Below, in pieces: positions 1-6,548 of a DNA stretch of 37,003 bases. A model generated the notes under the pieces. The model did no database searches and had not been told where the DNA came from. It was given only the letters and a program-made list of their open reading frames with translations. This DNA is from an uncultured Neglectibacter sp. (GTDB lineage: Bacteria > Bacillota > Clostridia > Oscillospirales > Acutalibacteraceae). The stretch covers positions 1 through 37,003 of the forward strand of contig CAJFEW010000044.1 in the NCBI GenBank assembly GCA_904374805.1, written 5' to 3'. How positions within the stretch are numbered: the stretch's first letter is position 1; every line of letters begins with the position of its first letter. A program made the translations under genes and the position numbers.

Positions 1-835
1 TCGCCGTAACCCTGCGTTTACATGAAAAAGGGAACAGCCATCTTTCCTGGGTGGCTGTTCCCTTTTGTCTACTGCGTTGCTGGAGTTGACGCTTACCTTC
101 GATCACGCCGTTTTGCAGATTTTCTGCATAGGCGGCCAGCTGTTCCCGCTCCAGCCACTCCAGGTCCAAGGGCAGGGCGGCGTTTGCCTCCTCCATCTCT
201 TGGCGGAAGTCCTGCAGCTCCAAGACCCAATCCTCGGAAAGCTGAGACCGGTAGGCCGGGGCCTCCTCGGGGCTGTCCTCCGTGCGGGAAAAGGCTCCGC
301 CTATTCTTCCCAGCACCCAGTAGTATTCCCCTTCTGTGTTAAAGCCGCCTCCGGTGTGCGGCTGGTACAAAAACAGCAGATATTCCTCTCCCACAGAAAG
401 CGGGGCGTCCACATCCGAAATAACCCGGTAGGGGCCTGCGGCGCCCCCTTCCACCCGGACAGTCACCTCATCCTCCGGGGCGCCCTCGCCCCGCAGCACC
501 TCTTGCAGCTTAAAGGTGTAGTCCGTAAAGTTGCTGGTCATGCCGTTGACCGCCACAATTCGGAACGGCTCCCCCACCTCTGTCACGGTTCCCACGGCCA
601 CCAAATGGGACCGGGCCTGGAGTTTTTCCAAGGGGTACGATTCCAGGGCCCCCGACACGTGAACCTCCTCCAACTGGGAGAACACCGGGCTCTCCTGGGA
701 GGCGGGCGTCTCCTCCGGGGACGGGGCAGCAGCGGGCTGCAGCCAGCTGCTGCCCACCACAAAGCCTGCCGCCGCCACACCTAAAACTACCAGACAGCCC
801 ACCGCGGCTTTCCAATTTTTCCACGTTTTCTGCAC
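1..835 (-). CDS. Membrane-anchored protein of unknown function (3' end open or frameshifted)
   Basis: Read from a GTG at 835 preceded by AAGGAGGG (seen). The product starts MQKTWKNWKAAVGCLVVLGV, a basic start plus one hydrophobic segment (about residues 10-30) fitting a signal anchor; no lipobox follows. A Pro/Ser/Glu linker (about 35-55) precedes a roughly 200-residue extracytoplasmic part rich in beta-type residues (segments such as LVAVGTVTEVGE and EEYLLFLYQPHTGGG) and a Glu-rich helical tail. I do not recognise the family. No in-frame stop occurs before the window edge and the frame passes through the terminator hairpin at 26-66. One base inserted near 95-100 would bring TAA at 95-93 into frame, so a lost base in a GG run is plausible. 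A promoter lies at 875-903. The GTG start is inferred from the ribosome binding site. Confidence 0.6.
   Translation of the reverse strand, partial: MQKTWKNWKAAVGCLVVLGVAAAGFVVGSSWLQPAAAPSPEETPASQESPVFSQLEEVHVSGALESYPLEKLQARSHLVAVGTVTEVGEPFRIVAVNGMTSNFTDYTFKLQEVLRGEGAPEDEVTVRVEGGAAGPYRVISDVDAPLSVGEEYLLFLYQPHTGGGFNTEGEYYWVLGRIGGAFSRTEDSPEEAPAYRSQLSEDWVLELQDFRQEMEEANAALPLDLEWLEREQLAAYAENLQNGVIEGKRQLQQRSRQKGTATQERWLFPFSCKRRVTA
26..66. terminator. Bidirectional rho-independent terminator
   Basis: Perfect 15-bp inverted repeat (AAAAGGGAACAGCCA at 26-40 with its complement at 52-66) around an 11-nt loop. The minus-strand copy ends in a run of five T (25-29) and the plus-strand copy in four. It lies where the left-edge minus-strand gene should end, so it probably terminates that gene, although the visible reading frame runs through it. 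Confidence 0.75.
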
Positions 836-874
836 AGACGCTCCCTCCTTACAGCCTTTTTATTCTTCACTTTT

Positions 875-903
875 AGTGTACTATTTTTCCACATTCTTGT
901 AAA
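875..903 (-). promoter_or_regulatory. Sigma-A promoter for the left-edge gene
   Basis: On the minus strand TTTACA (903-898) and TACACT (880-875) are separated by exactly 17 bp. The position is about 40 bp upstream of the GTG at 835, in an AT-rich stretch. Confidence 0.55.
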
Positions 904-959
904 GAAGAATTCTGTACAAAAAAGATTTTTGTCTGTTTTCTCCAGAGAGCAGAGGGGGA

Positions 960-1037
960 TTACAGCGCCTTCACCAGCACCAGGCAGGGGTTGCCCGCGT
1001 CCCACAAAGTGGGGAAGCACTCCAGATCCAACCAGAA
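960..1037 (-). pseudogene. Stray 3' end of a GNAT acetyltransferase (duplicated fragment)
   Basis: On the minus strand this stretch reads in frame to TAA at 962-960 with the terminal peptide DLECFPTLWDAGNPCLVLVK followed by AL. That is identical to the last residues of the intact acetyltransferase at 1889-2356. The DNA match covers about 69 bp (962-1030 against 1890-1958) with only a few mismatches and stops close to the stop codon, with no similarity beyond it. Upstream of the matching part there is no further acetyltransferase sequence, only a short unrelated stretch and then a terminator. It is therefore a fragment left by a duplication or recombination event, not a gene. It has no start codon or ribosome binding site of its own. 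Confidence 0.8.
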
Positions 1038-1071
1038 CCAAACGGTCTTTGGCTGATAGGCACAGGTAGAG

Positions 1072-1100
1072 AAAGGGAGGAGCCCTTGCTCCTCCCTTTT
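1072..1100 (-). terminator. Terminator of the winged-helix regulator gene
   Basis: A 12-bp perfect stem (AAAGGGAGGAGC / GCTCCTCCCTTT) with a 4-nt loop lies 8 bp past the regulator's TAA at 1110-1108. T runs follow on both strands. It separates the regulator from the stray acetyltransferase tail. Confidence 0.75.
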
Positions 1101-1107
1101 CCCGTTT

Positions 1108-1759
1108 TTATTCCACCTGGGGGCCATCCCAAGCGCCCTGAGTATAGGTTTCGTCCACCATGTCGCTGATGCCCGCCAGCAGCATGATGATGCCCTGGAC
1201 CTTGTGGGGGCAGCACACGTACACCCCGCGGCCTTCCTCTTGAATCAGGTCGGCGGCCAGCAGGGGCTTCATGTGGTGGTACGCCTGGCCGGTGGAGCCA
1301 AACCCGCACGTATCCACCAGCTGGGCCACCGTCCACCGTCTTGGGCCCCCGCAGGATTTCCAGCAGCAGCGCAAGGCGGTTGGCGTTGCCGATGCAGGCC
1401 AGCACCTTTTCCGCCACGCCGCTTTCGATTTGGGCCAGCAGCCCGTCGGTGGAAACGGCGTTCCGAATCCAGTTGGACTGCCGCCCCCCGGCGTTGTACA
1501 CCCCCAGGTAGGTCACATAGCCGCTGGCGCCCTGGGCTTCCGTGCGGCGGCACAGCTCCTCCATCTGTTGGCTGAGGCGGCTGTCCGGGTGCATTCCCCG
1601 GGGCACCTCCACCCGGCCCAGCCGCTCCATGGTGGGTTGGTTGGGAAGGGCGGCCTGGGCCTCCTCCCGCAAACGCTCCACCTGGGAGGCCATCTCCTGC
1701 CTAAGGGCCTCCATCTGCTGTTTCAGCTGGTCCAGTTCCTGCCCATAGTCCCGCTCCAT
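1108..1759 (-). pseudogene. Winged-helix transcriptional regulator, frameshifted by a 7-bp tandem duplication
   Basis: ATG at 1759 follows AAGGAGA. Residues 1-40 form a charged coiled coil (QLKQQMEALRQEMASQVERL). After a linker containing GYVTYLGVYNAGG comes an ArsR-like winged helix beginning IGNANRLALLLEILRGPKTV. There the frame breaks: the heptamer CCACCGT is present twice in tandem (1326-1332 and 1333-1339, plus strand). Removing one copy restores a continuous reading to TAA at 1110-1108, with AQLVDTCGFGSTGQAYHHMK as recognition helix region and a C-terminal dimerisation-like helix. As sequenced the frame reads into unrelated Gly/Arg/Pro-rich sequence down to 971. The restored protein would be about 214 residues. 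The ligand is unknown and there are no metal-binding Cys pairs. The lesion could be real slippage, an on/off switch or a sequencing error. Confidence 0.8.
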
Positions 1760-1787
1760 AGCGCTTCTCCTTCCTATTCTGCAATTT

Positions 1788-1833
1788 CGGAATTCCGTAT
1801 TTATAGAATATCGCGTAGCAAGCGAAAAAGCAA
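1788..1833 (-). promoter_or_regulatory. Promoter and palindrome upstream of the winged-helix regulator
   Basis: On the minus strand TTGCTT (1833-1828) and TATTCT (1810-1805) are spaced 17 bp apart. A perfect 10-bp palindrome CGGAATTCCG (1788-1797) lies between the -10 and the ribosome binding site. A related ATTCCGGAA stretch occurs about 65 bp upstream. The palindrome position would suit an autoregulatory operator; that is inference. Confidence 0.45.
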
Positions 1834-1888
1834 GGCCTGGGGCACAGAAATTTTTAAATTCCGGAAGTTCAGAATTTCCTCCACGGGC

Positions 1889-2356
1889 TCACAACGCCTT
1901 CACCAGCACCAAACAGGGGTTGCCCGCGTCCCACAAAGTGGGGAAGCACTCCAGATCCACAAAGCCCATGGCGTGGTAAAAGGCCCGGGTGCGGGCGTAC
2001 TCCGGGCTGGGGTGGGTGGCGTCCAGGGTCTTCACCTGGAGCAGCTTCCACCCGGCGGCCCGGGCGTACTGCTCCGCCCAGGCCAGCAGCGCCCGGCCCA
2101 CGCCCTTGCGGTGATAGGCGGGCAGCGTGCCCATCACGTCCACCTCCCCTGCCTGGGGCGCGGTCTGCCGCAGGGCCAAAAAGCCCACCGGCGTTTTCCC
2201 GTGGCAGGCGGCCACAAAGGGCAGGGTTTTGCAGTCCTCCACATACTGGGCGGTGGATTCCGGAATGCCAAACCACGCTGGCAAAGCGGCCAAAATGCGG
2301 GCGGCAACAGCGGCCCGCTCCTGGGGGGAGAAATCCTCCCGCAAGGTGTATTCCAT
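1889..2356 (-). CDS. GNAT family N-acetyltransferase
   Basis: A complete 155-residue protein of usual GNAT length with ATG at 2356 behind AGGAGG. The acetyl-CoA pyrophosphate-binding motif is visible as YHRKGVGRALLAWAEQYA (about residues 80-97; R/Q-x-x-G-x-G/A pattern), preceded by the beta-strand GEVDVMGTLP. The C-terminal part has the Tyr-containing helix TRAFYHAMGF typical of the fold. Such enzymes transfer acetyl from acetyl-CoA to an amine; the substrate cannot be told from sequence. Its final 22 codons are duplicated at 960-1030. The gene is separated from the upstream lactaldehyde reductase by a hairpin only about 20 bp before its start and by a family A repeat. Confidence 0.85.
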   Translation of the reverse strand: MEYTLREDFSPQERAAVAARILAALPAWFGIPESTAQYVEDCKTLPFVAACHGKTPVGFLALRQTAPQAGEVDVMGTLPAYHRKGVGRALLAWAEQYARAAGWKLLQVKTLDATHPSPEYARTRAFYHAMGFVDLECFPTLWDAGNPCLVLVKAL

Positions 2357-2375
2357 AGAAGTTCCTCCTGACAGA

Positions 2376-2411
2376 AAAGAAGCCCAGGGCGCTCCTGGGC
2401 TTCTTATTTTT
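2376..2411. terminator. Strong hairpin with T tracts, just upstream of the GNAT gene
   Basis: A 12-bp stem AAGAAGCCCAGG / CCTGGGCTTCTT is followed on the plus strand by ATTTTTT and on the minus strand by TTTTCTGTC. Nothing coding precedes it on the plus strand, so it most likely stops minus-strand transcription from the lactaldehyde reductase gene. Because it ends about 20 bp before the GNAT start, an attenuator role cannot be excluded. Confidence 0.6.
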
Positions 2412-2499
2412 TATGGGTTTTAGGGCGGCCTTACTTGGCTTTTTTCGGAAGGAGAAAAGCCTCTGCTGGCAACCAGTCCCAAAGAAGCGTTTGCTTAGC

Positions 2500-2812
2500 T
2501 CATCCTTTGGGAGAGCCGGAAAGGCGTTACGTTCACAGCCTCACCGGCCGGGAAAGGCGGAGCTGTTTCTCGGCTGCCGCCTCGGTCGGTCCTGAACGGT
2601 CCCCACTGGGGACCAGGACCTCCTGTTTCCCTAGTTTTCTCTCTGCGCTGCGCGCCGGTAAGACCTTGGGGCTTCACCCCAATCCCCACAAACTTTTTGA
2701 AAAAAGTTTGATCAAAAACTTTTACGCGCCTACGGCGTCACATCTCCGCCCTTGCCCCAGCTTGTCCTGCCCGGCCACGGGCAAACTTTTATGCCGCTTC
2801 GCGGTTGCGCTT
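2500..2812. repeat. Intergenic repeat family A, copy 1
   Basis: Noncoding stretch directly after the lactaldehyde reductase stop. It shares with the copies near 13.7 and 29.85 kb the blocks AAGACCTTGGGGC, then CCCC-AAT-CCCC, then GCAAACTTTTTGAAAAA-type sequence. This copy holds the self-complementary AAACTTTTTGAAAAAAGTTT (about 2690-2710), followed by TTTGATCAAA. It also contains a GGTCCCCACTGGGGACC hairpin (about 2598-2614). The end nearest the gene (ACTTTTATGCCGCTTCGCGGTT) matches the end of the copy after lepA. No plausible gene is present. Confidence 0.6.
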
Positions 2813-2813
2813 T

Positions 2814-3962
2814 TTACAAAAGGCTTCTGTACAACTCCGTGATCTCTTCCTCACTCGTATCCCTCGGATTGCCGGGGCAGCAGGCGTCGGCGTAGGCGGA
2901 CTTGGCCAGGAAAGCAATGTCCTCTTCCTTCAGGATGCCCTGCAGGTTTGCGGGAATGCCCACATCGGCGGACAGCTGCTTCACCGCGGCGATGGTGGCG
3001 TCGGCGGCCTCTTCGTCGGTCATGTTGTCAATGCCAGGCACCTGCATGGCCTTGCCGATGGCCCGGTAGCGCTTGCCAGCCACAGGCTTGTTGAACTCCA
3101 GGCCCGTGGGCAGGATGATGGCGCAGGCCACCCCGTGGGGAGTGTCATACAGGGCGGACAGGCCGTGTGCCATGGAGTGCACCACGCCCAGGCCCACGTT
3201 GGAGAAGCCCATGCCGGCGATGTACTGGCCCAGGGCCATGCCCTCCCGGCCTTCGGGGGTGTTTTCCACCGCGCCCCGCAGGGACTTGGCGATGATCTCA
3301 ATGGCCTTCAGGTGGAACATGTCGGACAGCTCCCAAGCGCCCTTGGTGATGTAGCCCTCAATGGCGTGGGTCAAAGCGTCCATGCCGGTGGCGGCGGTCA
3401 GGCCCTTGGGCATGGAGGCCATCATGTCGGGATCCACAATGGCCACCACGGGGATGTCGTGGGGATCCACGCAGACGAACTTCCGGTTTTTCTCCACATC
3501 GGTGATGACGTAGTTGATGGTGACCTCAGCGGCGGTGCCGGCGGTGGTGGGCACAGCGATGATGGGCAGGCAGGGGTTCTTGGTGGGGGCCACGCCTTCC
3601 AGGGAGCGGACGTCGGCGAACTCGGGGTTGGTGGCGATGATGCCGATGGCCTTGGAGGTGTCCATAGCGGAGCCGCCCCCAATGGCGATCAGGCAATCCG
3701 CCTGGGCCTTCTTGCAGGCCTCCACGCCTTCCTGCACGTTCTGGATGGTGGGGTTGGGCTTGATCTGGTCGTAGATCTCGTAGGCGATGCCGGCGGCGTC
3801 CAGCACGTCGGTGACCTTTTTGGTGACGCCGAACTTCAGCAGGTCGGGGTCAGAGCAGACCAGGGCCTTTTTCAGGCCGCGGCTGGTGACTTCCCCGGCG
3901 ATCTCCTGGATAGCGCCCTTGCCGTGGTAGGATCTCTCATTCAAAACAAAACGGTTGGCCAT
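2814..3962 (-). CDS. fucO: Lactaldehyde reductase / 1,2-propanediol oxidoreductase (iron-dependent, group III ADH)
   Basis: A 382-residue protein, the same length as E. coli FucO, which I recognise by close similarity throughout (for example NPEFADVRSLEG, AVPTTAGTAAEVTINYVITD and VCVDPHDIP). It reduces L-lactaldehyde from fucose or rhamnose breakdown to 1,2-propanediol with NADH. The nucleotide-binding loop is AIGGGSAMDTSKA (93-105). Iron ligands are predicted at Asp195, His199, His262 and His276, one off the E. coli numbering, and all are present. ATG 3962 is chosen over an in-frame upstream start at 4100 because AAGGAAG precedes it and FucO starts MANR. It is a single-gene unit with its own promoter (4028-4056). 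No fucose kinase or aldolase gene is nearby, so the physiological aldehyde is inferred; 1,3-propanediol or other short alcohols remain possible. Confidence 0.9.
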   Translation of the reverse strand: MANRFVLNERSYHGKGAIQEIAGEVTSRGLKKALVCSDPDLLKFGVTKKVTDVLDAAGIAYEIYDQIKPNPTIQNVQEGVEACKKAQADCLIAIGGGSAMDTSKAIGIIATNPEFADVRSLEGVAPTKNPCLPIIAVPTTAGTAAEVTINYVITDVEKNRKFVCVDPHDIPVVAIVDPDMMASMPKGLTAATGMDALTHAIEGYITKGAWELSDMFHLKAIEIIAKSLRGAVENTPEGREGMALGQYIAGMGFSNVGLGVVHSMAHGLSALYDTPHGVACAIILPTGLEFNKPVAGKRYRAIGKAMQVPGIDNMTDEEAADATIAAVKQLSADVGIPANLQGILKEEDIAFLAKSAYADACCPGNPRDTSEEEITELYRSLL

Positions 3963-4027
3963 GTGTAAAACTTCCTTTCTATTTCTTCCCGGAGGAAGCC
4001 GCTTTCCTTGGGGAAAGCCCTGATAAA

Positions 4028-4056
4028 AGTGTAGCAACTCCCGGGACAAATTACAA
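4028..4056 (-). promoter_or_regulatory. Sigma-A promoter of the lactaldehyde reductase gene
   Basis: On the minus strand TTGTAA (4056-4051), a 17-bp spacer, and TACACT (4033-4028) with an extended TGC in front. It lies about 70 bp upstream of the ATG at 3962, right after the terminator of the preceding gene. Confidence 0.65.
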
Positions 4057-4096
4057 GGGGCATTTCCGTAAAATTCCCCCGCCTGCCGGAAATTCT

Positions 4097-4134
4097 CCAA
4101 AAAGGGGGCTGCCCTTGTCTGCGGCAGCCCCCTT
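4097..4134 (-). terminator. Terminator of the EF-G-like gene
   Basis: Perfect 12-bp stem AAGGGGGCTGCC (4102-4113) / GGCAGCCCCCTT (4123-4134) with a 9-nt loop. On the minus strand it continues into a T run (plus-strand A run at about 4099-4104). It sits 33 bp past the stop codon of the GTPase gene. Confidence 0.85.
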
Positions 4135-4166
4135 GCATTCGGTTTTTGTCCGCCTAAAACGGGAAC

Positions 4167-6236
4167 TTACTCCCCGGCCTCGGCTTTGGCCTCTTCAATC
4201 ACCTTCTGAGCCACATTCTGGGGGGCCTCTTCATAGCGGGCAAACTCAAAGGTAAAGCTGCCCCGGCCCTGGGTGCACTGGCGAATGAAGGTGGTGAAGT
4301 CGTGCATCTCCGCCATGGGCACGTCGGCTTCCACGGTCTGCCGGCCCTCTCCGGCAGGCTCCATGCCCAGCACACGGCCCCGGCGCTTGTTCACCTCGCC
4401 CAGCACGTCGCCCATGTTGGCGTCCGGCACCGTGGCCTTCAGGTGGCCAATGGGCTCTAAGAGCACCGGGCTGGCCTGGGGCATGCCCGCCTTATAGGCC
4501 AAGGCCGCCGCCATCTTAAAGGACATTTCCGAAGAGTCCACCGGGTGATAGCTGCCGTCGTACAGCACAGCGGAAAGGCCTACCACCGGGTACCCGGCCA
4601 GGGGGCCCTTTTGGATGCACTCCCGCAGGCCCTTTTCCACCGCCGGGAAGAAGCCCTTGGGTACAGCGCCGCCGACCACCCGCTCGCCAAATTCCAGGCC
4701 GTCGCTGTCGCAGGGGGAGAACTCAATCCACACATCGCCGAACTGGCCGTGGCCGCCGGTCTGCTTCTTGTGCCGGCCCTGGACCTGCACGGTCTTGCGG
4801 ATGGTCTCCCGATAGGGAACCTTGGGCTTTTTCAAGGTGACGTCCACCCCGAACTTGGCCTTCAGCTTGGAAACGGCCACATCCAGGTGCTGCTCGCCCA
4901 AGCCGCTGATCAGCATCTCATGGGTCTCGTTGTCGGTGCTAAACTGCAGCGTGGGATCCTCCTCGGAAAGCCGCAGCATGCCCTGGGCAATTTTGTCCTC
5001 CTCGCCCTTTTTGGCGGGGACCAACGCCATGCGCAGGGTGGGGGTGGGGTAGTCCACGCCCTCCAAAGCCACCTTCCGGGTGGGGGAGCACAGGGTGTCC
5101 CCGGTGTTGGTGGCGGTCAGCTTGGGAATGGCGCCAATATCCCCGGCGCCTATGTATTTTACATCCACCTGCTTCTTGCCCACCATCATCACGGTCTTGC
5201 CCACCCGCTCCGGATTGCCGGTGCGCATGTTCACCAGCTGGGAGTCGGTGGCGATTTTGCCGGAGATCACCTTCACATAGGACAGCTTGCCAATGAAGGG
5301 GTCCGCCACGGTTTTGAACACCAGCGCCGCCGCAGCCCCGTCCTCGTTGACGGAGAGCTCCACCGGGTTGCCGTCCACATCCAGGCCCATCTCGCCGGCC
5401 TTCTCCTCGGCGGAGGGGGCCAGCCAGCACAGGCCGTCCAAAAACTGCTCCATGCCCCGCATGAGCAGGGCGTCCCCGCAGAACACCGGGGTGATGGCGC
5501 CGGACTTGACGCCTTTGCTCACGCCCACAATGACCTCTTCCGGGGTGAAGGGCTCCCCGGCGAAGTATTTTTCAAACAGCTCGTCGTCGGTCTCGGCCAC
5601 AGCCTCGTAAATGGCCGTGCGCAGCCCTTCCAGCCGGTCGCCCATGTCGGGCATGGGCACTGCCACCGGCTTGCCGCCGGAATAGTCGTAGGCCTTGTAC
5701 TCCAGCAAGTTGATGTAAATGTTGGCCTGGCCGTCCTGAATAAAGGGCACCACCACCGGGCACACCGAGGGGCCAAAGCTGGCTTTCAGGTCTTCAAATA
5801 CCCGGTAGAACCGGGCGCTCTCGTCGCACAGGCCGTTGACGAAAAAGATTTTCGCCAGGCCGTTTTTCTCCGCGGCGGCAAAGGCCTTTTCCGTGCCCAC
5901 AGCCACCCCGTCTTTGCCGGAGACCACAATCAGCGCCGTATCCGCAGCCCGCATGGCCTCCATCATGCCGCCCTCAAAGTCAAACAGGCCCGGGGCGTCC
6001 AACAGATTGATCTTTTTATTCTTCCACTCCAAGGGGGCCACCGCCGCGGAAATGGAGGCTTTGCGGCGGATCTCCTCCGGGTCGTAGTCGCACACGGTGT
6101 TGCCGTCGCCCACCTTGCCCCGCCGGTCGGAGACTCCGGCCAGATAGAGCATGGCTTCCGCCAGGGAGGTCTTTCCGGCGCCTCCATGGCCGGCCACTGC
6201 CAAATTGATGATGTTTTTCGCCTGATATTGGTTCAT
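4167..6236 (-). CDS. EF-G-like translational GTPase with altered G motifs
   Basis: A 689-residue protein with the full EF-G domain order: GTPase domain (about 8-270), beta-barrel domain II (about 300-380), domain III (LRMALVPAKKGEEDKIAQGM onward), domain IV (about 470-590) and domain V to the end. G1 is intact (GHGGAGKT, 16-23). G3 reads DAPGLFDF (80-87) where canonical EF-G has DTPGHVDF, so the GTPase-activating His is Leu. G4 reads NGLCDE (134-139) where NKMD is expected, losing the Lys of the guanine-specificity motif. These mark it as a member of the EF-G-like paralogue group (often named FusA2 or EF-G2) and not the housekeeping factor, which is normally encoded with rpsL and rpsG. Function of the group in translocation or stress is uncertain. 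ATG 6236 follows AAGGAG. It is monocistronic, with a promoter at 6335-6363 and a terminator at 4097-4134. Confidence 0.85.
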   Translation of the reverse strand: MNQYQAKNIINLAVAGHGGAGKTSLAEAMLYLAGVSDRRGKVGDGNTVCDYDPEEIRRKASISAAVAPLEWKNKKINLLDAPGLFDFEGGMMEAMRAADTALIVVSGKDGVAVGTEKAFAAAEKNGLAKIFFVNGLCDESARFYRVFEDLKASFGPSVCPVVVPFIQDGQANIYINLLEYKAYDYSGGKPVAVPMPDMGDRLEGLRTAIYEAVAETDDELFEKYFAGEPFTPEEVIVGVSKGVKSGAITPVFCGDALLMRGMEQFLDGLCWLAPSAEEKAGEMGLDVDGNPVELSVNEDGAAAALVFKTVADPFIGKLSYVKVISGKIATDSQLVNMRTGNPERVGKTVMMVGKKQVDVKYIGAGDIGAIPKLTATNTGDTLCSPTRKVALEGVDYPTPTLRMALVPAKKGEEDKIAQGMLRLSEEDPTLQFSTDNETHEMLISGLGEQHLDVAVSKLKAKFGVDVTLKKPKVPYRETIRKTVQVQGRHKKQTGGHGQFGDVWIEFSPCDSDGLEFGERVVGGAVPKGFFPAVEKGLRECIQKGPLAGYPVVGLSAVLYDGSYHPVDSSEMSFKMAAALAYKAGMPQASPVLLEPIGHLKATVPDANMGDVLGEVNKRRGRVLGMEPAGEGRQTVEADVPMAEMHDFTTFIRQCTQGRGSFTFEFARYEEAPQNVAQKVIEEAKAEAGE

Positions 6237-6334
6237 ACTGGGTGAACTCCTTCCACTGCCAAACTAGCGGCCCCAAGCCGCCCTGCCATGCTTTTTCCTG
6301 TTTTGCACAAGTTTTTCTGTACAAGACACGTTTC

Positions 6335-6363
6335 ATTATATAGCATTCTCCTAAAGATTACAA
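6335..6363 (-). promoter_or_regulatory. Sigma-A promoter of the EF-G-like gene
   Basis: Minus strand TTGTAA (6363-6358), 17-bp spacer, perfect TATAAT (6340-6335). It is followed by a leader of about 90 nt before ATG 6236. The remaining 6364-6493 is AT-rich with no other feature seen. Confidence 0.75.
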
Positions 6364-6493
6364 GGCAAAAAATCAAAAATACTTAAATTTTCCCCCAGTA
6401 TTTTTTGCTTTTTAGGCTTTTCCTCCAAAAATTTGAGGCCTTTCTCCCCCCTGGCGAACCCAGCTTTCTCCAGGGTTTCGGGCCTGTTTGGGC

Positions 6494-6525
6494 AGCAAAA
6501 AGGCCGCCGCTTTCGCGGCAGCCTT
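6494..6525 (-). terminator. Terminator of the rlmB - P-type-like operon
   Basis: Stem AAGGCCGCCGC (6500-6510) / GCGGCAGCCTT (6515-6525) with one mismatch and a 4-nt loop. On the minus strand it is followed by TTTTTG. It lies about 25 bp past the stop of the gene ending at 6549. Confidence 0.75.
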
Positions 6526-6548
6526 ACAAGTCGCTCATGGTTCCTGCT

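Noticed and set aside
971-1107. C-terminal extension of the winged-helix regulator down to 971
   Set aside because: That sequence follows the frameshift; the translation is Gly/Arg/Pro-rich antisense-like noise, while the other frame carries the conserved HTH and a proper stop and terminator.
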